47,762 nt of DNA from an uncultured Granulosicoccaceae bacterium (GCA_937981955.1 CALJNA010000030.1:1-47762), one strand, 5' to 3'; positions 17,343 to 27,418 are shown, numbered from the stretch's first letter. Notes: generated by a model not told the origin, from the letters alone. Made by a program: numbers and translations.

Positions 17343-18431
17343 CTACGCTTCAGAGGCTGCTCGCTCGGCCAACGCTTGGTGAAGCTCAAGTAACAAGCTT
17401 TCAGTTGTGTCCCAGTCAATGCAGGCATCGGTAATGGATACACCGTGTTGCAAGTCTTTTGGGTCGGCGAGTTTCTGATTACCTTCGTGCAGGTTCGATT
17501 CGAGCATAATGCCGATAATGGATTCGTTACCCGACACAAGCTGTTCAATCACGTTTTTTGCCACCATGGGTTGGCGCTTGTGGTCTTTGTGTGCGTTCGC
17601 ATGCGAGCAGTCAATCATGATGCGTTTGGGTAAACCGGCATCTTCAAGTGCCTGTTCTGCCAGCGCGACGTTAACCGAATCGAAATTGGGGGTTTTGCCG
17701 CCGCGCAAAATCACGTGGCCGTATTGATTACCACGGGTTTCGAGTACGGTCGCCTGGCCATGCGAATCGATTCCCAAAAAGCGATGCGGTTGCGATGCGG
17801 ATTTCATTGCATTGGTTGCCACAGCAAGATTGCCGTCGGTACCGTTCTTGAACCCAACAGCGGTGGACAGGCCACTCGACATTTCGCGATGTGTTTGCGA
17901 CTCAGTGGTACGTGCACCAATCGCCGACCAGGTGAACAGATCTGATAAATACTGCGGGCTGATTGGGTCGAGTGCTTCGGTGCCGGTAGGCAGTCCGATT
18001 TCAGCAAGCCATGCGAGCAGTTCACGCGCCATCCCCAAACCGGTTTCTATATCGAACGTATCGTTCAAGTGCGGATCGTTAATCAGACCTTTCCAGCCAA
18101 CAGTGGTACGCGGCTTTTCAAAATAGACGCGCATGACCAGATTAATATGCTTGTCGAGCTTGTGACGCAGTGTGAGTAGCCGCTGCGCATATTCCTTGGC
18201 AGCATCGATATCGTGAACCGAGCAGGGGCCGGCGACCACAAGCAGGCGCTTGTCGTGTCCGTCGAGTATGGCTTCGACATCACGACGACCTTTCTCGATG
18301 GTTTGTGTTGCGTGCTCTGAGCGCGGGTAACGGGCTTTGAGTTCGGCCGGTGAAATCAGCTTGGTTTCTGAGAGAATATTAGTGTTCGACAAAGGGCTGT
18401 TTAACTTTGTCGCGGTCGCGCCGTCGGTCAT
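17343..18431 (-). CDS. 3-deoxy-7-phosphoheptulonate synthase, class I (AroF/G/H type)
   Basis: Condenses phosphoenolpyruvate and erythrose 4-phosphate, the first step of the shikimate pathway. Signatures are VAGPCSVHD, MRVYFEKPRTTVGWKGLI, the IGARTTESQTHREM segment, VGFKNGTDG, MIDCSHANAHK and SITDACIDWD. The ATG at 18431 gives 362 residues, close to E. coli AroG (350). A TTG start at 18512 would add 27 residues with no family counterpart. The N-terminal extension present in feedback-regulated isozymes is there, but which aromatic amino acid inhibits it cannot be read. Confidence 0.95.
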   Translation of the reverse strand: MTDGATATKLNSPLSNTNILSETKLISPAELKARYPRSEHATQTIEKGRRDVEAILDGHDKRLLVVAGPCSVHDIDAAKEYAQRLLTLRHKLDKHINLVMRVYFEKPRTTVGWKGLINDPHLNDTFDIETGLGMARELLAWLAEIGLPTGTEALDPISPQYLSDLFTWSAIGARTTESQTHREMSSGLSTAVGFKNGTDGNLAVATNAMKSASQPHRFLGIDSHGQATVLETRGNQYGHVILRGGKTPNFDSVNVALAEQALEDAGLPKRIMIDCSHANAHKDHKRQPMVAKNVIEQLVSGNESIIGIMLESNLHEGNQKLADPKDLQHGVSITDACIDWDTTESLLLELHQALAERAASEA

Positions 18432-18541
18432 TTTCAAGGCCTGTTTAAACTGGGGTGAGGCAAGCTTGCCGTAATCAGGGGTAAGGATTACACGAGCATG
18501 GACTTTGCGCAATAGCCGTTCTTAACTGATTGCTCTTATCG

Positions 18542-19705
18542 TCATGACTTTTTTAACTGCAAGCCGTTTTCACTCGCAATCACCGCAAGCTTCCCGTCCA
18601 GTATCGCGCTGAAATCCTCGAGTAATAAAGGAGAACGCCAGCCATGCAAGGCTTCTTCACACCCGCTTGTGACGCACTTCTCAAGTATTTTCGGTGGCGC
18701 CAGAATCGTTGCGTTGATATCCAGTTCGGATGCACGCTGATGTGCCCAGGCGTTCAGCAGCTGGATGCGGGAAAGGCTGACTGCGTTAAGCTTTTTCTTC
18801 TTGCTGAAAGGTGGCAGTGGTTCCGGTGTTCGAGCCTTGGCTTCGTTGATCAGTTCAACGATCTCTTTGCCAAAACGCTGGCGCGACTTTGCATCCAGTC
18901 CGCGCACATGATTAAGTTCATCAAGGCTGTCCGGTTGTAGCTGAGCAATCGAGCAAAGCACATCGTCTTTAACAAGCCAGTTGCGTGGTCGATTCAGTTC
19001 GCGTGCCTTGATTTCACGCCATTCGGCCAACGCCTGAATACAAGAAAGCGCGGCGCCTTTATAGCGCTGGATGTTACGCACTTTGAGCCATCGCTGCCCG
19101 GCAGGCTGGTCATACTTCGCAGGCTTTTCCCACTCACGAAATTCAGGCGATAACCAGTCAAGTCTGTCTCGTTCTGTCAATGCTGCATGCATCTTTACAT
19201 ACAGTTGCTCTAGATAGATAACATCGTCGAGTGCATAATCGATTTGCTTATCCGGTAAGGGGCGACGCGTCCAGTCGGCACGTGTGTGCGCTTTACTCAA
19301 ACTAATGTCGAGCATCTCATTAACGAGATTGCCATAGCCGATTTGTTCGTTGTAACCCAGTAGAGGTGCTGCCAGCTGTGTGTCGAAAATAGGGGCGGGC
19401 ACTTTGCCTTTTGACAGCAGATAAAAAATTTCCAAATCCTGCGATGCTGCGTGAAGTACTTTCGTGATGTCCGGATTGTGTAAAACATCCATTAATGGTG
19501 AGAGATCGTCAATTGCCTGTGCATCGATACAGGCGAGTGTCTGTTCAGACTTGACTTGCACAAGACACAGTTGTGGCCGGTAGGTGCGTTCGCGTAAGAA
19601 TTCGGTATCAACGGCAATATAGGACTTACTGTTGAGTTCCTTGCAAAGCTCGGTCAGTTTGTCTGCCGTATCAATGTACTGGTATTCGGGGCGGGCGTTA
19701 CTCAT
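18542..19705 (-). CDS. rnd: Ribonuclease D
   Basis: A 3'-5' exoribonuclease that trims tRNA and other small RNA precursors. The 387 residues (E. coli 375) carry the DEDD nuclease domain: YIAVDTEFLRERTY (Exo I, with Asp and Glu), VLHAASQDLEIF (Exo II) and IDYALDDVIYLEQLY (Exo III, Tyr-type). An HRDC domain follows near residues 210-290 (IQALAEWREIKARELNRPRN). The gene starts at ATG 19705, downstream of tamB on the same strand but separated by about 96 nt. Confidence 0.96.
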   Translation of the reverse strand: MSNARPEYQYIDTADKLTELCKELNSKSYIAVDTEFLRERTYRPQLCLVQVKSEQTLACIDAQAIDDLSPLMDVLHNPDITKVLHAASQDLEIFYLLSKGKVPAPIFDTQLAAPLLGYNEQIGYGNLVNEMLDISLSKAHTRADWTRRPLPDKQIDYALDDVIYLEQLYVKMHAALTERDRLDWLSPEFREWEKPAKYDQPAGQRWLKVRNIQRYKGAALSCIQALAEWREIKARELNRPRNWLVKDDVLCSIAQLQPDSLDELNHVRGLDAKSRQRFGKEIVELINEAKARTPEPLPPFSKKKKLNAVSLSRIQLLNAWAHQRASELDINATILAPPKILEKCVTSGCEEALHGWRSPLLLEDFSAILDGKLAVIASENGLQLKKS

Positions 19706-19801
19706 GGCGCTGAAGGATTGAATGGCTTTGCGGAAAAGCGGACAGTGTAGTCGGTTTGTGCGCAGCGCGATAGTGAGAGCGGCCGGATTATGGCCGCCGC
19801 G

Positions 19802-22800
19802 TCAGAACGAGAAGGAATAAAAGATATCCACGGCTTTGGATACCCCTTTAGCCGCTTCGAGATAAAGTGCTCTGGTCAGGTCATAGCGCAAATAGAGTGT
19901 CGGTTCGGCCGAATTATCAAACACGCTGCGCCCGTAGCGCAGCAGTAAACGATCGTTCAAGCGTCCGCTGACCACCAGTTCGGTGTCGTTACCGCGTCCG
20001 CGTGCATCAACCGATATTTCCTGAATACCAAGCGATTCTGCCAGACTGTCGGTAATACCTTCACCGCGTTTAAGCGTCATTGCCAGTGCCGCAGCAACCA
20101 GGGCTTCAGACTCGCTGCCTGTTGTATCACCGATATCACGGCCGAGGATAATGTACGACAGGATGGATTCCTGTGTCTTGTCAGCAGGGTCGGTGAACAG
20201 CGAGATTTCCGGGTTCTCTAACTGACCTTCAATGTGCAGGCCGGCAACGCGTTCACCGCCTTCCACTTCGCGTACTGCGTCTATGTTTAACGTGGTCTGA
20301 TCGATTGGCCCGACAAACAGAATTTGCCCGTCGGTGACTTTTAGATCTTGTCCGTATTGTTTGTACACGCCGTTAACCACGGTGATCTCACCACCGAGCT
20401 GAACCGGGTTGGGGCTGCGTTGTGTGACTGACATATTGCCGGTTAATGAAGCGATAAGGCCGTAGCCGGTCAGATTGATATCATCTCCGAGAGAAACGTT
20501 AACTCGCACATCAATATCGGTTTTAGCAGCCTGCTTGCTTTTCCTTTTTTGTGTCTGTGCATAGATGTCTTCAACGACGATGACATCTTCGGACACCGTG
20601 GCTGCTCCTTTGGGCAGTTCTTTTATATCGATTTGAGCCGAAGGTATGTCTACGTTCCCTCTAACCCGAATCCGTTCCGGGCGTGCAGAGATTGTCATTT
20701 TGGTATTGACGATGGAGCTGGTTACCGGGTCTTGTGCAATGGCCAGGTTCTTCGCATTAATCTTGATGTCTGCACGCCAAGAGTTTTCGAGCCAGTTGGC
20801 TGTGCCGGAAACCCCAAGTGAACCTTCGCCACTTTGCAGTTGCCCGTCGATGCTGGCGCGTTTGCCTGCAATTTTTGCGGTGATAACACCACCTTCGACA
20901 CCGATAGGCAAATCTTCCGATTGAACCACCAGTGATGAGAGCACTACGTTACCCTGGTAAAGCGGGTCGAGCAGTTCGCCACTCAAGTCGCCTTGAGCAC
21001 TGATGCTGCCGGAGATATCATCGTAATTAGGCAGGAAGGCTTTAAGGAAGCCTATTTGGAACCCACTCAGATCGACCGAACCATTAATGTTTTTCTTTTC
21101 ACTGGCAGGATCGATCGCCAATTTTATATTGGCTTTACCCATGCTCCTGGAGTCGATGGTCAGGGTTGAGTCGACCACCTTGGCGTCGGCACTGGTTTTC
21201 AGTGTCAGCGTTTCATAATTAAAAGACAGCGCCTGGCCGTTGGCATCTTTGACTCTGATTTTACCGTCGTTGACTGCGGCATCGAGCTTGATGACGTAGC
21301 CACCAGCGAAGGATTCGCCCCAGTCAACCACAACATTGGTTTTTAACTTACCACCCAGCGTTGACTCGGCTGGCAGGAACGGGTTCAGTTGTTCAAGTCG
21401 GTAAGCGTCAAGGCTTACAATGGCTTGCCCTTCGTTTTGTGCAAGAACTTTATTCTCCAGACACAGATTCGATTCCTGAATTGACCAGCAATGGGCATCG
21501 ACTGCAAACTTCTTCTTGGTGTTATCCCAGCTTAGTTCGGTGCCATCTCGAAGATTAATTTCATGGGCAGGTACTTCCAGATTGACTTTGTTCAGGCGAC
21601 CGGTCCAATCAAAGTTTTCGCTTAAACCTCCGGCAGCGGTCAGATCAATGCTTGTTTTTTCGGGTCCGTCAGCAAACAGTGCCACTGTGTGTTTGGCACG
21701 CGTGCCATTCAGGTCTAGCCTGATGTTGGCAATGGTTTGAACACCTGCTTGTACTTTATCAACGTTAACTTTCAGGCTGCTGTTCTCCAGCGCACCGCGT
21801 TTAACATCGGCGTTAAGTGCCAGCCCGGCAATGCTAATGTCGTTGTATTTGATCGATGTCGAGCTGGCTTGAATATTGGCATCCGGATTTTTCAGCTCAC
21901 CTTTCAAATCAACATCTGCTTTTAGCCCGCCTGTCAGACCGGGTAACAGGTTTTGCAGTTCAGGCATGTTGATCTCTGCTAACAAGTCCCACTGATCAGT
22001 GACTTTTCCAGCAGCGTTAACTCGGTTACGGCCATTGTCGAGCACCAGAGAATTCAGTTCCCACGTTTCATCGGCGTGCTTGACCAGTTGTGTATCGAGT
22101 ATGAATGGCACGTCTCGCAGAAGACCATCGACATGGGCCTTTTTCAAGTCGAGCGTCCATTTGCCATCGACAAGATCGCCATTGGCAAGAATGATTGCAT
22201 TGAGTTTTCCGTCAACACCGTCGTACTTCACAGCAGGATTAATGTCTTTGGCAATGAGTTCGCTGACCCAGATAACACCGTTGTTCCACGAAACCGCCGC
22301 GTTGCCGGTAACAAATCCATCAAGCGTAATAGCAGTGATATCGGTTAACAGCGCGCGTCCGGTATTAGCTAAACCGGCAAGCCTGATTGTGGAATCGGGA
22401 ATCTGTTCACCTTTGACCTTAGCTTGCAAGCCGACGTGGTAATCGTCCATGTCGCCATCAATTGTCAGGTGAACATCGTTGGCTTGTGCAATAGCGTTGG
22501 TATCCAGCGGCCAACCGGCTTGTTCTGTTTTTATATCAAATACTGCTGGCAGCTTTTTTTCCAGCGGTTTCACGCGACCGACAATACTGGCATCGAGTGC
22601 TCCGCTGACCAACACATCCACATCGAGATCGGTCAGGGTATTACCAAGCTTAATGCTGGTGTTGGCGTCATAGTCTTCAAGAAAATCGGTAGCGCCAACA
22701 TCAATGGTCAAGTCAAGCGGGTAGTCGCCTTCGGGTGTTATGCTCCCTTGAGCGTTGAGGGTAAAGTTATTGTATTGCGTCGACAGTTCGTTAATGTCCA

Positions 22801-23314
22801 GACGATTGCCTTCACTCTTTGCTGAGAGCTTGATGTTTGTCAGTTCCTGCGCCGGTGCATCGCCTGGAGGTTTGAACCGAAGTTGTTTCACCAGCACATC
22901 GCGCACATCGAATGCGACTGGCAGCTTTATATCGGGTAACGCAATATCGTCTGTGCTGGCAGGCTTTTCCTCGCCCGTTGCAAACGTTTCTATATCCAGT
23001 TCATCTATAACAATCTTGTCTACACAAACGGCCTTGTCAAACAGGCAACCACTTCGCCATTGTGAATCCACGCCGCTGGCCTGGATGGCGATCTGTTCGT
23101 TTTTAAAACTCAAAGCATCGGTGCTTATGCCGTTTTTTAAATCGCCACTGACGTTGCCCATGTCAAGTCCCTCAACACGCTCCCCGAGTTGATTCGCGGC
23201 AAAATTAAACCCGCGTTCAGTGCCGAGCAAAAAGTAACTGGCAGCCAGCACCAGTAACAGAAGCAGCAGCAACACCAAAAGCAATATGCCAAGCCATTTG
23301 AGTAAACGTCTCAC
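19802..23314 (-). CDS. tamB: Translocation and assembly module inner-membrane subunit TamB
   Basis: A very long periplasm-spanning protein (1170 residues) anchored by one N-terminal helix (about residues 5-29, extremely leucine-rich). It works with TamA in outer-membrane protein insertion and envelope lipid transport. The body is repetitive beta structure and the last roughly 340 residues form the DUF490/TamB C-terminal domain (QLGGEITVVNGVYKQYGQDL, SILSYIILGRD, RYGRSVFD). The start is GTG at 23314, overlapping the tamA stop by 4 nt, so the pair is translationally coupled. Confidence 0.96.
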   Translation of the reverse strand: MRRLLKWLGILLLVLLLLLLLVLAASYFLLGTERGFNFAANQLGERVEGLDMGNVSGDLKNGISTDALSFKNEQIAIQASGVDSQWRSGCLFDKAVCVDKIVIDELDIETFATGEEKPASTDDIALPDIKLPVAFDVRDVLVKQLRFKPPGDAPAQELTNIKLSAKSEGNRLDINELSTQYNNFTLNAQGSITPEGDYPLDLTIDVGATDFLEDYDANTSIKLGNTLTDLDVDVLVSGALDASIVGRVKPLEKKLPAVFDIKTEQAGWPLDTNAIAQANDVHLTIDGDMDDYHVGLQAKVKGEQIPDSTIRLAGLANTGRALLTDITAITLDGFVTGNAAVSWNNGVIWVSELIAKDINPAVKYDGVDGKLNAIILANGDLVDGKWTLDLKKAHVDGLLRDVPFILDTQLVKHADETWELNSLVLDNGRNRVNAAGKVTDQWDLLAEINMPELQNLLPGLTGGLKADVDLKGELKNPDANIQASSTSIKYNDISIAGLALNADVKRGALENSSLKVNVDKVQAGVQTIANIRLDLNGTRAKHTVALFADGPEKTSIDLTAAGGLSENFDWTGRLNKVNLEVPAHEINLRDGTELSWDNTKKKFAVDAHCWSIQESNLCLENKVLAQNEGQAIVSLDAYRLEQLNPFLPAESTLGGKLKTNVVVDWGESFAGGYVIKLDAAVNDGKIRVKDANGQALSFNYETLTLKTSADAKVVDSTLTIDSRSMGKANIKLAIDPASEKKNINGSVDLSGFQIGFLKAFLPNYDDISGSISAQGDLSGELLDPLYQGNVVLSSLVVQSEDLPIGVEGGVITAKIAGKRASIDGQLQSGEGSLGVSGTANWLENSWRADIKINAKNLAIAQDPVTSSIVNTKMTISARPERIRVRGNVDIPSAQIDIKELPKGAATVSEDVIVVEDIYAQTQKRKSKQAAKTDIDVRVNVSLGDDINLTGYGLIASLTGNMSVTQRSPNPVQLGGEITVVNGVYKQYGQDLKVTDGQILFVGPIDQTTLNIDAVREVEGGERVAGLHIEGQLENPEISLFTDPADKTQESILSYIILGRDIGDTTGSESEALVAAALAMTLKRGEGITDSLAESLGIQEISVDARGRGNDTELVVSGRLNDRLLLRYGRSVFDNSAEPTLYLRYDLTRALYLEAAKGVSKAVDIFYSFSF

Positions 23315-25053
23315 AGGTCTGGCCCCAGTGAGATGTGGACCAAAATTTTGTCGTTTTCGTCGTCATTCACCGGCCGTGCTAGATCGAGCCTGAACGGTCC
23401 CACCGGGGACTGCCAGCGCACGCCAATGCCTGCGCCGATTTTCTGCGAGGTACTGAAATTATTAAACGCTCGACCAATATCGGCGAACACGGCAAAGCTC
23501 CATCGATCAGCAAAGCGATAATTATATTCGAGCGTACCGGCTTCAAGGTAACGACCACCTTTTAGCTCGCCTTCGAGATTTCGGGGTGATACTGAGCGGA
23601 AGTCGTACCCGCGAATGCTGCGATCGCCGCCAGCGAAAAATCGTTGAGAGGCGGGCACTCGGTCGAAATCGTTGGTCGTAATTGCACCGTATTTCAAAGC
23701 AAAAATAAATGTGTTGCGATCGGTTACGGCACGAAGGTATTTAAAATTCACCACGGCTTTATAAAAGTCGATGGTCGATAGCAGTTCTCTGTTGCCGTAT
23801 AGAAACTGGAAACTACTGCTTTGACCCCAGGTCAGAAACGGAAAGCCTTTGCTTCTGGTGCGGCTGTAACTGATTCCAGGCAACACCAGATTCGTCACAT
23901 CGTCTTCACCGGCAATGGTATAGCGCTCTCGTTCCCAGCGGATGAAAACGGATTCGTTCCACTGGTTTCCGAGGCGGCGTGCACGCTGAAAATTTACCGT
24001 GCTCAGTAAACTTTTCACCCCTTCATTGTCTTCCGCTCGCCGCACACCGGTCTCGAATCCCCAGTAGTTGTTTAGCGGTTGATTACGTCGTGGTATACGG
24101 TAGGCGAACGTCAGTGCCTGCGAGACTTTTGAAAGGCTAAGCTCAACGTCGGCTGAATGCCCGTGACGGTTGATCAGCGGCTTTCCCCATGTCAGTTTTC
24201 CACGAACACCAACATCGTCTTCGTAGCCAATACCAATTCCAACCTGGTTAGCATCTTTGCGAGTCAGCGAAACCAGAATCGGCACGGTCGGACCGTAGCG
24301 CACGTCGCGTTGGGGCGACACTCGTACGTTTGAGAAGTAGCCGCTGCTTTGCAGGTTCTGGGTAAACTCTGCAATTTTAGCTGCGTCATATGGGTCGTTG
24401 GGTGAGAACGGCACCCAGCGATTCAAAAAAGTGTCGCTGAAAATGTTCTGGTCGAATCTGATCTGGCCAAATGTAAAACGAGGGCCGCTGTCTGCAACCA
24501 GGTTCACGATCGCGGTGCGCGCACCACGACTAACCAGAACGGTGTTAGTCACAAACTTGAAATCAAAATAGCCCTTGGCCTGCGCAGCGTCGAGTAACAG
24601 ACTCTTGGTTGCTTCGTATTCCGATGAGAGAAAAATCGCGCCCTTACTCATGGGGATGCGCCTGCGAATTTCCTGAAAAGCGGTATCGGTTTCGCCGGGG
24701 CCGGTTACCTTGACGTTAATCGAGTCAATTAAAATGGGCGAACCAGCATCGATGTTAACCACGATTACCTGTTCACCATCGACAACGTTGCGTTGAATCT
24801 GCACTTCCGGTTCGTAGTAGCCGTATGCGGCCAGTGCCTTTCGCGCCTGAGATGGAAGCAGGTCGACATACAAATCGATCAATGCATCGTCATTGGGTAA
24901 TGCTCCGGCAACCAGCCGTACGTTTTCGGCCAGCTCCTCGGGTACACCGTTGACGACTAACTTGGCAGCATGCGCCACATTCAGGCACAGCAGAGCTGCC
25001 AGCGAACAGCGAGCTATCAGCGCAATGAACTGAATGAAAAATCGGTTAGTCAC
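23311..25053 (-). CDS. tamA: Translocation and assembly module outer-membrane subunit TamA
   Basis: An Omp85-superfamily outer-membrane protein: three POTRA domains (about residues 25-260) and a 16-strand barrel ending in ILVHISLGPDL. Barrel markers FAGGDRSIRGYDFRSVSPRN and IGAGIGVRWQSPVGPFRLDLARPV are clear. The GTG at 25053 was chosen because it gives 580 residues (E. coli TamA 577) and a clean signal peptide ending at NVAHA. A longer frame to 25182 adds 43 arginine-rich residues before that signal and is unlikely. It is the first gene of tamA-tamB. Confidence 0.94.
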   Translation of the reverse strand: MTNRFFIQFIALIARCSLAALLCLNVAHAAKLVVNGVPEELAENVRLVAGALPNDDALIDLYVDLLPSQARKALAAYGYYEPEVQIQRNVVDGEQVIVVNIDAGSPILIDSINVKVTGPGETDTAFQEIRRRIPMSKGAIFLSSEYEATKSLLLDAAQAKGYFDFKFVTNTVLVSRGARTAIVNLVADSGPRFTFGQIRFDQNIFSDTFLNRWVPFSPNDPYDAAKIAEFTQNLQSSGYFSNVRVSPQRDVRYGPTVPILVSLTRKDANQVGIGIGYEDDVGVRGKLTWGKPLINRHGHSADVELSLSKVSQALTFAYRIPRRNQPLNNYWGFETGVRRAEDNEGVKSLLSTVNFQRARRLGNQWNESVFIRWERERYTIAGEDDVTNLVLPGISYSRTRSKGFPFLTWGQSSSFQFLYGNRELLSTIDFYKAVVNFKYLRAVTDRNTFIFALKYGAITTNDFDRVPASQRFFAGGDRSIRGYDFRSVSPRNLEGELKGGRYLEAGTLEYNYRFADRWSFAVFADIGRAFNNFSTSQKIGAGIGVRWQSPVGPFRLDLARPVNDDENDKILVHISLGPDL

Positions 25054-25402
25054 TGGTGTTGCCCGGTGCTGTTCGGGTTCTCCCGTTTTCGGTATACCTT
25101 GGGTTGTACATAAGGCCTTGCTTCGCGAATTAAAACGGCGGCGATTCGCCGTTCCGGCGCCGCCTGGAGGACTATTCTGCAAGCGAATCGGGTCAACTCC
25201 ATACTATGCAATACGCATACGCGAATTTGTTGCGCTGAGGACGTAATTTGGCCCATTTCGTAACATTTTGTGAATCAGGTTCATATTAGCCGATTCAGGT
25301 TCATTTTATTGACGCAACGGGCGATTCAACAGTAGAACAGCGTGTCTGGAAGGAACTTCTGGCACGTCCTTCGCTCAGAAAGGGATTACGGTTGGTAGAG
25401 AT
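25054..25402. promoter_or_regulatory. Divergent tamA / thioredoxin-like gene intergenic region
   Basis: This 349-bp region should hold promoters for both directions. The only structure I can point to is a pair of near-identical 13-mers, GAATCAGGTTCAT at 25272 and GATTCAGGTTCAT at 25292. They are exactly 20 bp apart, so both face the same side of the helix. No confident -35/-10 pair was assigned. Confidence 0.45.
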
Positions 25403-25912
25403 ATGACTATGTTACGAACGATACTTCGCACGATAGTGTTAGTTGCAGCTTTTAGTGCATCTCAGGTATGGGCCAGTGACAAGGCTCCGTTTCGGGATCT
25501 TGTCGATATTGAGGGTCAGCCGGTAACAACCGAAGCCGATGTTGGCATAGGAAAATGGCAAGTTATTATGATCTGGGCTACCGACTGTCATATCTGCGCA
25601 GAAATGAAACCGAAGTTGTCCGCGTTTCACGACAAACACAAAGATGGTAGAGCCGAAGTTTATGGTATTGCGCTGGACGGACCTGACAATGTTGCCGCAG
25701 TGAAACAGTACATGATCGATCACAAGGTCAGTTTCCCGACCTACATTGGCGACATCAATCTTATTGCCGTGAATTTCGAAATCAATAATCAGACACCGCT
25801 GACCGGTACACCCACATATATGTTGTTCAACCCGGCGGGGGAGTTGATGGCGATAGATTACGGTATGCTCGATGTGTCTGCTATTGAACGCTTTATGGAT
25901 CGCAATAGCTGA
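25403..25912 (+). CDS. Periplasmic thioredoxin-like (TlpA/redoxin) protein
   Basis: A 169-residue exported protein with a signal peptide ending near VWASD (about residue 25) and a thioredoxin fold. The active site is CHIC within WATDCHICAEMKP (near residues 60-72), and a cis-proline appears in LTGTPTYMLFNPAGE. It probably acts as a disulfide reductase or redox partner in the periplasm; no cytochrome biogenesis genes are adjacent to specify a client. An ATG at 25409 is an alternative start. A 9-bp stem-loop overlaps the stop codon. Confidence 0.85.
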   Translation: MTMLRTILRTIVLVAAFSASQVWASDKAPFRDLVDIEGQPVTTEADVGIGKWQVIMIWATDCHICAEMKPKLSAFHDKHKDGRAEVYGIALDGPDNVAAVKQYMIDHKVSFPTYIGDINLIAVNFEINNQTPLTGTPTYMLFNPAGELMAIDYGMLDVSAIERFMDRNS

Positions 25913-25920
25913 TTGCGATC
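25898..25920 (+). terminator. Stem-loop overlapping the thioredoxin-like gene stop
   Basis: Perfect 9-bp arms GATCGCAAT / ATTGCGATC with a 5-nt loop AGCTG; the TGA lies in the stem-loop. Only a short T-poor tail follows, so it may be a weak terminator or an mRNA 3'-end stabiliser rather than a strong intrinsic terminator. Confidence 0.4.
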
Positions 25921-26031
25921 TTGTCGCTGATTGCGGTCGTATCCGGGCATTTTATAAACCGCCAGTCACGATTTTCTAGATACTTTCGGCAAGGTTCATC
26001 GTGCTGAATTCTGCTTTCCAATAAATTACTC

Positions 26032-27090
26032 GTGAAAACAACTTTCTTAAAATACGGCGTATTCACTTTGTGCGTCGTGTTGCTCAGTGCCTGCAGCTCA
26101 TCCGATGACGGCCCCGGCCTCGGTGCTGATGATTCGGGTACGACAGATTCGGGTACGACAGAGCCCGAGCAATTCACAAGTTGCGAAGTGGTCACTACCG
26201 ATCAGCTAAACGAGACGGGTGGGGTGATCAGGACTCAGCTGCCTGCTGATTTGTCAGAGCCTGGCTCGCAGATAGTTCTACAGACCCTCCCTGAAGGTCA
26301 GATCGTTTCATTTGATGCGCTAAGTGGCGTATTCGACTTTACGCCCGGTGCCAGCAGATTATCCAGCCATGTTTCATACCGTATTGAAGATGCAGACAAT
26401 GCGGTATTAGCGACACACGAGCATCGACTGGTCGTGCAGCCGGTTCGTATCATGCCGCTGGGTGATTCGATAACAGCCGGCGTTGAATTTTTTGATGGTA
26501 GTGTGGACTTGCCACCCATGCCTGAACGTGTTGGTTATCGACAATTTTTATTCGATCGGTTAATGGCAAATGGCTACCCAATCGATTTTCAAGGGCAAGG
26601 TGGTCAAAGCGCTGGTGCCGCCGCCGGTCTGGCTGATCCTGAGAACAATGGGTACCCCGGTGTGGACATTGATTTTCTTAACGGAAAACTCGTTGAACTG
26701 TTAACCGAGGACCCGGTCGACATTATCCTTTTACACATTGGCACCAACAACACGCCGGCAGATGCTGCAGGTATTGATCTTTGGCTGGATCAGCTTGATG
26801 TTTGGGAGGCCACAAACCAGCCGGTTATCGCCCTGGTCGCGACCATTGTTCCGAAGCGTGATGTTGTTAAAAATGATCAGGTGAATTTATTCAACGCCGA
26901 TTTGCGTCAACGCATTCAGGCGCGAACTGCTGACAGGGTTTTTCTGGTAGAACAGAATCTGGCCGTTTCGGTGGACGATATCAGTTCAGAACAAATTGGC
27001 CTGCACCCCAGCGCTGGCGGTTATCAGAAAATGGCCGATACCTGGTTCGATGCGTTGATTGATTCAGGCGCACTGACCAAGTGCCAATAA
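26032..27090 (+). CDS. SGNH/GDSL-family hydrolase lipoprotein
   Basis: A 352-residue probable secreted lipid-anchored esterase. The lipobox LSAC places the lipidated Cys at 21, followed by a flexible Asp/Ser/Thr/Gly linker that includes a tandem 15-bp duplication (26131-26160, DSGTT twice). After a small Ig-like/putative beta domain (about 60-135), the SGNH hydrolase has its four blocks: GDSITAG (Ser146), the QGQGG glycine block, HIGTNN (Asn239) and GLHPS (His325). Fungal and bacterial relatives include carbohydrate esterases that remove acetyl groups, which would suit the xylanase in this window, but the substrate is not proven. The start is GTG. Confidence 0.88.
   Translation: MKTTFLKYGVFTLCVVLLSACSSSDDGPGLGADDSGTTDSGTTEPEQFTSCEVVTTDQLNETGGVIRTQLPADLSEPGSQIVLQTLPEGQIVSFDALSGVFDFTPGASRLSSHVSYRIEDADNAVLATHEHRLVVQPVRIMPLGDSITAGVEFFDGSVDLPPMPERVGYRQFLFDRLMANGYPIDFQGQGGQSAGAAAGLADPENNGYPGVDIDFLNGKLVELLTEDPVDIILLHIGTNNTPADAAGIDLWLDQLDVWEATNQPVIALVATIVPKRDVVKNDQVNLFNADLRQRIQARTADRVFLVEQNLAVSVDDISSEQIGLHPSAGGYQKMADTWFDALIDSGALTKCQ
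26131..26160 (+). repeat. Tandem 15-bp duplication in the lipoprotein linker
   Basis: GATTCGGGTACGACA is present twice back to back and in frame, encoding DSGTT-DSGTT just after the lipidated N-terminus. The copies are identical at DNA level, so the duplication is recent and could vary in number between strains. Confidence 0.9.
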
Positions 27091-27091
27091 T

Positions 27092-27418
27092 TCAGTTCTC
27101 TTTTTCACACGCGTCAGGGTAATCTGCCGCCCATTGTTGATATCCTCCATCGAGGCTATACACTTCTTCAAACCCTTGTTCGGCCAAATACGCACCGGCG
27201 GACTGGCTGGAGTTACCGTGATAACAGCATACAATGAGTGGCACGTCGTGTTCGGTATCGTTAATGAATGCCGCGATTGAGTGGTTATCGAGATGTTCGG
27301 CGTTGATTATGTGGCCACCATTAAACGTGGACAGATCACGAATGTCGACGATGTTGACATCTTTGTCGTCAATCATGGCTTTCGCATCAGCACAGGACAG
27401 GCGGGCATAGGTGGGCAT
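27092..27418 (-). CDS. glpE: Thiosulfate sulfurtransferase, GlpE-type single-domain rhodanese
   Basis: Small cytoplasmic rhodanese transferring sulfane sulfur. The ATG at 27418 gives 108 residues, the length of E. coli GlpE, and puts the active-site cysteine of CYHGNSS at position 65 as in GlpE. VDIRDLSTFNGGHI and YSLDGGYQQW are the flanking signatures. A TTG at 27451 would add 11 hydrophobic residues without family support. It is convergent with the SGNH gene, 1 nt apart, and divergent from truD. Confidence 0.92.
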   Translation of the reverse strand: MPTYARLSCADAKAMIDDKDVNIVDIRDLSTFNGGHIINAEHLDNHSIAAFINDTEHDVPLIVCCYHGNSSQSAGAYLAEQGFEEVYSLDGGYQQWAADYPDACEKEN

